A stretch of 20,860 bases of DNA from JAWXBT01 sp964523015 (GTDB lineage: Bacteria; Bdellovibrionota_C; UBA2361; J135). The notes beneath the pieces were generated by a model. It did no database searches and had not been told where the DNA came from. It saw only the letters and a list, made by a program, of their open reading frames with translations. Below are positions 16,297 to 20,860 of this stretch, piece after piece. The translations under genes were made by a program, and so were the position numbers. Each line of letters opens with the position of its first letter. Within the stretch, counting starts at the first letter, position 1. The stretch is taken from positions 1 to 20,860 of the forward strand of contig CAZFXN010000051.1 of NCBI GenBank assembly GCA_964523015.1, read 5' to 3'.

Positions 16297-16608
16297 AACT
16301 TTTAACGCCGCTTTTATGGCTGTTGTTAGTGTAACTGTTAGAGCAACTGTTAAGGACCAGAAGCTTTCTGATTTTTTTTGGAGTCAAATGTGTATCAGCT
16401 CAATTTCGTCAGAAATTGAGCAAAACAATAAATACCAAAGCATTATTACAGATTCTGCCAAGCCGAAGGCTTGTCAAGAAATCAGCAAAACCTGCTATGC
16501 TTTGGTATACTATTGTACATAGTCTAATACAAGAAGAGGAAAATGATTATTCTTTTTGAAAAATTATTTTAAGCGCGAATTTGCCTGATAATATTAAAGA
16601 TTCTAGTC
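16297..16608. promoter_or_regulatory. Divergent intergenic region with nested inverted repeats
   Basis: This 312-base region separates the response-regulator operon from the UvrA-like/pssA unit. It holds a perfect 10-bp hairpin, GCTCAATTTC/GAAATTGAGC (16398-16407 and 16412-16421). It also holds a 77-base imperfect palindrome: outer 12-bp arms at 16432-16443 and 16497-16508 (ATACCAAAGCAT) and an inner 6-bp hairpin CAAGCC-GAA-GGCTTG (16459-16473). A plus-strand TTGTCA (16471) and TATGCT (16496) or TATACT (16506) are possible promoter parts but are badly spaced. A minus-strand TTGACA overlaps the inner hairpin. No terminator or coding gene was seen. Confidence 0.55.
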
Positions 16609-18753
16609 ATGACAAAAACAATCTATACATTTAAAACTCTAGTCGAAGGGATGAGTAGGGACGCTTGGCCGCCTGCTTTTGAGATATTGACTTGTTTAAA
16701 AAAATCGAAACCTATCTGGCAAATTAATATCGATTCTTTAGAGATAGAAGAGTTTTTTAAAGTTCACAAGGATTTTAACGAAGCTAAACCGTCTCTCTTC
16801 GGCAAAATATTCAATAAGAATTCATTTTTAATAACCCTTGATCTCTTATCTGTTCTTGAATCCCTTTGGTCCTTAGAGGGTCGACCTAGATGTATTGGGT
16901 GTAATCAATTAGCTCAAACTGCCACCATTAAGGAGGTTCTTAGGCAGATTGAGGTTAAGTATGACACAGGAGTTTTAGCTCTATCATATTCTATGAAAAA
17001 TTTAGAGATGGGAGAGGTCTCTATTATTAATGCTGCCGAGATGTTTATGGCTCAATCAGTGCTTTTAAACAGCAAGCGATTTCGATTAGCTGAACTTAAC
17101 GGGTTTGAAAGTAAATACATCTCTGACTATGAAACCGTTGAGGTTGTTTTATGGTCTGGTAGTTTGCCATTAAGTGAGGGGTCAAGAGAGGATCTATTGT
17201 TTGAAACCAATAGACAGCTTACTTCAACATCAGTACTTACATTACATCTATTTGATCCGGCATTAGTTTTAGGAACTTCAGATTCAAAGATTTTAAAATC
17301 CTTTCAGGTGAATGACGGACTTTCCTGTGCAAGTTGTAATAAGAAGTTTAAGTCTTTCTCAGAGCTATTTCATTTGGATAAAGGAAGCAGTGATGTCAAA
17401 GAGAGCAGAGATGTAGACCTTAAAAATTGGGAACTCTTTGGAGTTAAGTGTTTAGATTTTGACCATTTAACAATTCAGGAATTATGTAATTTAATCTCTA
17501 AACATGATCCAGAATCACGAGCTAACCATAAGCTTAATATTTTAAATGAGTTTGGATTTGGATCTTATGAAATAGGTGCATCATTCTATGAATTCTCACG
17601 TGGGGAGCTTTTAAGATTAAAGTTGGCCCAATTTTTTAATTTAAAAGTTAGTGAGCTTTCACTAGATTTAAAATTTAATTTAGATATTTTTTTAAATGAG
17701 GAGAAGGAGAAAATTCTTAAGGTTATCAATGAACATGCTGCGCTTAATCTTAATGAGGTTCAATATGAGTCCTGCAGTTCTGAGGACAATTCTGAGAGTC
17801 AGCTCAATAATCAAATAGAGAAATCAAGAGCTAAAAAAGAAAGTAAAAATTCTAAAGATGGTCTTGTTAAAGTTTCTGATCTCGAACTAAGAAATAGGTC
17901 TCAGCTTTCTTTTCATATTCCTTTAAGGAAAATAACAGCAATTACTGGCTCATCTGGATCGGGAAAGACCGCTATTTTAGAAGCTTTAGCAAACAGTAAT
18001 ATGCTTGAGTTTAAAAAGATCTATTATCGTTCTGAAATTGATCTTGCTAAAAATAAAAAGCTGGTTGTGTTGGAGTTATTGGGTATCTCAAAACAGATAG
18101 GTCAAATCCTTTCCCAAACCTATGAGGCTAGAAAACGCGGTTTTACACCATCAGATCTAAATCCTGTTACTTCAAAATATCGCTGCTCAAATTGTCGTGG
18201 TGTTGGTGTTCTGTCCAGTTTTGTCGAAAGTGAGGATCCTCAGATGTTAGAGGAGTGTCCTTTATGTCTTGGGCTTCGATACCAGACCCCTCTTCTAGCA
18301 ATAAAATACGGCAATTGTAATCTAAATGAAATTCTTACTTTAACAATTAGTGAAGCTGAGAAGATTTTTTGGCGAGAGCGAGAATTAGCTTCTGTTTTTA
18401 GAAGAGCATTTGAGTTAGGGCTTGGAGAGTCAAAGCTTGGAGCTAGAGGATCTGAGCAAACGATGTCAGAAATACAACGATTATTTCTCCTGCGATATGT
18501 ATTAAAGCTTACCGACTCAGATAGCCTTTTACTTTTAGACGCTCCCTTTTTGGGGGGCAAGCAGGATGATTTTGATTTAATCTATAGAGTTCTTAAAGAG
18601 GTCACTGCTCATGGAAATACTGTAGTTATTTCAGATAATAGTGAGGCTCTTATTAAAGTTGCTGATTATGTGATAGCGTTAAAATCTGAATATCATCAGA
18701 TGTCCCCACGACGGAGGACAGTTGTTAGTTACAAAGGATTTTTGGAGAGATAG
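16609..18753 (+). CDS. Degenerate UvrA-like protein, 714 residues
   Basis: The whole length follows UvrA (normally about 940 residues), with severe losses. The N-terminal Walker A segment of ATPase domain I is missing. LWSLEGRPRCIGC (Cys95, Cys98) and CASC (Cys240, Cys243) match the split zinc module of UvrA. EFSRGELLRLKLA (328-340) stands for the domain I signature LSGGE, but no Walker B follows. After a charged linker (about 385-425), domain II keeps Walker A GSSGSGKT (447-454). Its zinc hairpin is also kept: Cys526/Cys529 and Cys550/Cys553, with RGFTPSDLNPV and NLNEILTLTISEAEKIF. The second signature is MSEIQR, Walker B is LLLLDAPF (Asp644, catalytic Glu replaced by Ala645), and the H-loop His is Asn or Ser (VVISDNSEAL). 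It may bind ATP at one site but is unlikely to hydrolyse it normally. The frame is intact. pssA starts two bases downstream. Confidence 0.85.
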   Translation: MTKTIYTFKTLVEGMSRDAWPPAFEILTCLKKSKPIWQINIDSLEIEEFFKVHKDFNEAKPSLFGKIFNKNSFLITLDLLSVLESLWSLEGRPRCIGCNQLAQTATIKEVLRQIEVKYDTGVLALSYSMKNLEMGEVSIINAAEMFMAQSVLLNSKRFRLAELNGFESKYISDYETVEVVLWSGSLPLSEGSREDLLFETNRQLTSTSVLTLHLFDPALVLGTSDSKILKSFQVNDGLSCASCNKKFKSFSELFHLDKGSSDVKESRDVDLKNWELFGVKCLDFDHLTIQELCNLISKHDPESRANHKLNILNEFGFGSYEIGASFYEFSRGELLRLKLAQFFNLKVSELSLDLKFNLDIFLNEEKEKILKVINEHAALNLNEVQYESCSSEDNSESQLNNQIEKSRAKKESKNSKDGLVKVSDLELRNRSQLSFHIPLRKITAITGSSGSGKTAILEALANSNMLEFKKIYYRSEIDLAKNKKLVVLELLGISKQIGQILSQTYEARKRGFTPSDLNPVTSKYRCSNCRGVGVLSSFVESEDPQMLEECPLCLGLRYQTPLLAIKYGNCNLNEILTLTISEAEKIFWRERELASVFRRAFELGLGESKLGARGSEQTMSEIQRLFLLRYVLKLTDSDSLLLLDAPFLGGKQDDFDLIYRVLKEVTAHGNTVVISDNSEALIKVADYVIALKSEYHQMSPRRRTVVSYKGFLER

Positions 18754-18755
18754 TT

Positions 18756-19532
18756 ATGGCTTTAAAAAATGGAGTTGCCGAGAGATGGCAGTACAGAAGA
18801 TTTTTAATTCCTAATGCGGTTACCCTTGGGAATATGTTTTGCGGTTTTTTAACGGTTATTTATGCATCTTCTGGAAGGTACGAAAAAGCAGTAATTGCAA
18901 TTGTGATTGCGATCCTACTTGATGGTCTTGATGGTAAGTTAGCTCGTCGCTTCAATGCTACATCAAAATTTGGTGTCGAGTTTGATTCCTTTTCTGACTT
19001 TATCTCCTTTGGGGTTGCGCCAGCATTTCTAATCTACTGCTGGTGTTTTCGAGAATTAGCTGATGAGTTTGGAGTAATAATCACCTTTATCTACTGTCTA
19101 GCTGCGGCAAGTAGATTGGCTAGGTTTAATATAGCTGAATCCGTTGTAACTAAAAATTTTCAAGGATTGCCTACTCCGGGAGCCGCTGCTGTAATTGCCG
19201 CTTCGGTCAACTTTTATACCCGTATTGAAACCTCTGTGGCCTTAGTTTGGTTCTATAGTTTTTTAATGCTCGGAGTTGCTTTTTTAATGGTCTCAAGTAT
19301 TCCATTTTTTAGTATTAAGCGGCTTAAATTTTCTAATATGAACAAGTTGACCTTGATCCTTTTAGGCTCAGCAATCGCACTTGTTTGGTACAATAGTGCG
19401 GTCGGTTTTGCTGTGCTAGCAGGGGGGTATTGTTTGAGCGGTCCACTTGGGCTTGTCTTTTGGAAGAACCAGATGAAAGAGAAGGTAAAAGAGAAAGCCA
19501 AGGAGAATGTGGCTCCAAAAATTACCCCTTGA
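18756..19532 (+). CDS. pssA: CDP-diacylglycerol--serine O-phosphatidyltransferase
   Basis: This enzyme joins serine to CDP-diacylglycerol, making phosphatidylserine, the precursor of phosphatidylethanolamine, at the inner membrane. The CDP-alcohol phosphotransferase motif is complete: Asp56-Gly57, Asp59-Gly60, Ala63-Arg64, Gly73, Asp77 and Asp81 (DGLDGKLARRFN then GVEFDSFSDF). N-terminal RRFLIPNAVTLGNMFCGF and downstream RLARFN and GLPTPGAAA are typical of the membrane-type PssA. About eight hydrophobic segments span the protein; the C-terminal tail is Lys/Glu-rich (KEKVKEKAKENV). The ATG lies two bases after the UvrA-like stop, with GGAGAG inside that gene as its ribosome site, so both genes share an mRNA. 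Confidence 0.95.
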   Translation: MALKNGVAERWQYRRFLIPNAVTLGNMFCGFLTVIYASSGRYEKAVIAIVIAILLDGLDGKLARRFNATSKFGVEFDSFSDFISFGVAPAFLIYCWCFRELADEFGVIITFIYCLAAASRLARFNIAESVVTKNFQGLPTPGAAAVIAASVNFYTRIETSVALVWFYSFLMLGVAFLMVSSIPFFSIKRLKFSNMNKLTLILLGSAIALVWYNSAVGFAVLAGGYCLSGPLGLVFWKNQMKEKVKEKAKENVAPKITP

Positions 19533-19594
19533 GTGTAATTTCACCATCAGTACAAATTACTTGCGTGTATTTTGTACTGATGGTGAAATTACAC
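19533..19594. repeat. Perfect 24-bp inverted repeat after pssA
   Basis: Arms at 19533-19556 and 19571-19594 are exact reverse complements (starting GTGTAATTTCACC) and flank a 14-base loop. The left arm begins at the base after the pssA stop codon. It has no T tract on either strand, so it is not a classic terminator, though it could stabilise the mRNA 3' end. It may be a mobile-element end, a MITE-like palindrome or a protein-binding site. Confidence 0.9.
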
Positions 19595-19609
19595 AGATAA
19601 TCAAATTTT

Positions 19610-19651
19610 CATAGAAAAAGATTCATAGAAAACGATTGATAGAAAAAGATT
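19610..19651. repeat. Three tandem 14-bp repeats
   Basis: The unit CATAGAAAAAGATT occurs at 19610-19623, 19624-19637 (one A-to-C change) and 19638-19651 (first base G). The array lies between the two long inverted repeats upstream of the truncated DUF4143 gene. Another 3 x 14-bp array of different sequence ends the full-length DUF4143 gene at 5748-5789. Confidence 0.85.
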
Positions 19652-19674
19652 GTTTGCCAGAAGTTGAAAAGAAT

Positions 19675-19721
19675 CGGAATCATAACTCGAATATTTTTCA
19701 TAAATTCGAGTTATGATTCCG
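19675..19721. repeat. Perfect 18-bp inverted repeat
   Basis: Arms at 19675-19692 and 19704-19721 are exact reverse complements (CGGAATCATAACTCGAAT) and flank an 11-base AT-rich loop. The right arm ends one base before the stop codon that bounds the reading frame of the truncated DUF4143 gene, so the element lies almost at the break point of that gene. Confidence 0.9.
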
Positions 19722-19724
19722 TGA

Positions 19725-20609
19725 ACAGTTAATTTATTGAAATTATTAGGCAATAAATCCTCAGGAGTTAATTTACTTGCAGGAAGAGCAATTAACATTA
19801 GGTTACATCCATTAACTTATGAGGAGATGTATAATCACTATAAATATTTTGACCTACCTAGCGTCCTAAAATTGGGGACTATTCCTGGAATTATATTTTC
19901 TGAAAATCCTGTGCTTTCATTGCGTTCATATGTCGATATGTACCTAAAAGAGGAGATTCAGCAGGAGGCGATTGTTAGAAGATTAGATAAGTTTTTTCGT
20001 TTCCTAGATTTGGCGGCGCAGTTAAATGGCGAGCCGATAAACTTTTCTAAATTTGGTCGACAATTAGGGATCGCGGATAAAACAGTTGCCGGATATTTTC
20101 AAATTCTGATTGATACCTTGCTTGTAATTCAGCTTCCTGGATGGGATCGCTCAGTCAAAAAGCAGGTTTTGAAAAGCCCTAAATTTTGCTTCTTTGATAC
20201 TGGAGTTTTAAATGCGGCGGCAAAGGAGTTAAATTCAGATCTGGTAAGTGGCAGCGCCCGTTTCGGTCGTTTATTTGAGCAGTTTATAATTAATGAATTT
20301 TATCGCATGAACAATTATTACATGACTGATTATTCGCTTTCTTACTATTCTACTGGGCACTCAGAGGTAGATTTAGTGCTGGCAAAAGGACGAGGTTCGA
20401 ATCCGATAGGAGTTGAGATTAAATCCTTCTCCAAGGTTTTTCAAGAGGACCTTTCTGGGCTCCAAGTTTTTAGCTCGGAGTATCCAAGCTCAAAACTTTT
20501 TTGCGTTTGTACCGCACCAAAGTCATATACAATCACCTTAGGTAATGGCAATAAAGTATCTGTACTTCCTTATGAAGAGGCAGTTCGTAAGATCCTTATT
20601 GAAAGTTGA
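19725..20609 (+). pseudogene. N-terminally truncated AAA/DUF4143 ATPase
   Basis: The frame opens after a TGA at 19722. The first usable start is TTG at 19737 with no ribosome site. The sequence begins inside a DUF4143 ATPase: LLGNKSSGVNLLAGRAINIR corresponds to the region just after sensor 1, where relatives read LAGR. Walker A and Walker B, about 100 residues, are therefore missing, and nothing in the preceding bases encodes them. The rest is well preserved: a winged-helix-like part (INFSKFGRQLGIADKTVAGYF), SPKFCFFDTGVLNA, and a complete PD-(D/E)XK-like core (FEQFIINEF, GHSEVDLVLA, IGVEIKSF). It is only distantly similar to the full copy at 5764-6954, so it is not a recent duplicate. Its break coincides with the repeat cluster. 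It could still be translated from TTG 19737 as a 290-residue fragment. Confidence 0.7.
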
Positions 20610-20710
20610 GGCGTTTAGTCTTATCTTTTCTTGTCATTATGCTGAAAATACCAGGAAACTCCGCATAAGAATCTCCGATATGTAAGTAGAAAAGGTCAAT
20701 TCTCAACTTA

Positions 20711-20728
20711 TATAATATAAAAGCGGAG
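20711..20728 (+). promoter_or_regulatory. -10 box and ribosome site of the last gene
   Basis: A perfect TATAAT (20711-20716) is followed by GGAG (20725-20728), five bases before the ATG at 20734. No good -35 box was found at the right distance. The leader would be only about ten bases. Confidence 0.45.
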
Positions 20729-20733
20729 TTTAT

Positions 20734-20860
20734 ATGGATCCTAAAGGCATAGAATCACGGTATCAATCACCTAGTATCGATAGAATTTATAGTAATTTTT
20801 TTCAATCGCGAAATACTAACGTAGGAAACAGTGACAGGAGCCAATCCTCCGCTGCTTATT
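20734..20860 (+). CDS. Unknown protein, N-terminal 42 codons, cut by window end
   Basis: The frame starts with ATG at 20734 and stays open to the end of the window. The visible part reads MDPKGIESRYQSPSIDRIYS at its start and is polar, Ser/Asn/Arg-rich and probably disordered, with no signal peptide. The TATAAT and GGAG upstream support a real gene start. No family can be named from this fragment. Confidence 0.5.
   Translation, partial: MDPKGIESRYQSPSIDRIYSNFFQSRNTNVGNSDRSQSSAAY

Noticed and set aside
16459..16473. CAAGCC-GAA-GGCTTG hairpin as a terminator
   Set aside because: It is short and no T tract follows in either direction.
16253..16522. 89-codon plus-strand frame over the start of the response regulator
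   Set aside because: It overlaps a confident gene antisense, has no domain and no ribosome site, and covers the dyad-rich intergenic region; treated as a chance frame.
16609..18753. Canonical UvrA assignment with gene symbol uvrA
   Set aside because: It is about 230 residues short, with the first Walker A, the second signature and the Walker B glutamate lost; it cannot be assumed to act in excision repair.
19533..19594. 24-bp inverted repeat as a Rho-independent terminator of pssA
   Set aside because: The stem is AT-rich and no T run follows on either strand, so it is listed as a repeat instead.
19610..19651. Direct repeats as a CRISPR array
   Set aside because: The 14-bp units abut directly with no spacers, and no cas genes are present.

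Overview
The window reads as an AT-rich chromosome segment from a Gram-negative bacterium. It carries signal peptides, an infC gene, phosphatidylserine synthase, a DUF6178 protein and a MoxR/DUF58/transglutaminase operon. DUF6178 together with this operon type points to deltaproteobacteria-like phyla (Myxococcota, Desulfobacterota, Bdellovibrionota or uncultured relatives), but no rRNA or other marker fixes the lineage. Some genes have good Shine-Dalgarno (SD) sites. Others have none and start just after a -10-like box, so translation signals look mixed.

Layout. Positions 1-300: a VapB-type antitoxin and the first codons of its VapC/PIN toxin, minus strand, cut by the window edge. 300-913: mostly non-coding, with one 38-codon small ORF and a weak hairpin terminator. 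914-2732: three short proteins of unknown role: a two-pass membrane protein, a 109-residue cytoplasmic protein on the minus strand with a clear terminator, and an exported six-cysteine protein with a Lys/Gly-rich tail. 2784-4671: infC (UUG start) followed by a DUF6178 gene, without rpmI-rplT. 4897-6954: a divergent agmatinase-like ureohydrolase, convergent with a full-length AAA/DUF4143 ATPase. 7241-9094: a 617-residue orphan protein with two hydrophobic segments.

9105-16296 (minus) is the main operon. Its transcription order is NarL/LuxR response regulator, DUF58 protein, TgpA-like transglutaminase membrane protein, exported TPR protein, MoxR AAA+ ATPase. The first four genes overlap by 4 bases or are 3 bases apart. 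The core is the known MoxR-DUF58-transglutaminase set, here with MoxR last, a TPR protein added and a response regulator at the head. This suggests a phosphorelay-controlled envelope or periplasmic quality-control or assembly system (inference).

16609-19532 (plus) is a two-gene unit: a strongly degenerate, shortened UvrA-like protein and, two bases downstream, pssA. The UvrA-like protein keeps the paired CxxC zinc-binding sites and the second Walker A, but has lost the first Walker A, the second ABC signature, the Walker B catalytic glutamate and the H-loop histidine. It is the most unusual gene in the window. pssA is followed at once by a cluster of long perfect inverted repeats and a 14-bp triple tandem repeat, ending in an N-terminally truncated DUF4143 ATPase remnant. 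The window ends inside an unknown gene preceded by TATAAT and a good SD.

No tRNA, rRNA, CRISPR array or recognisable insertion-sequence transposase was seen.
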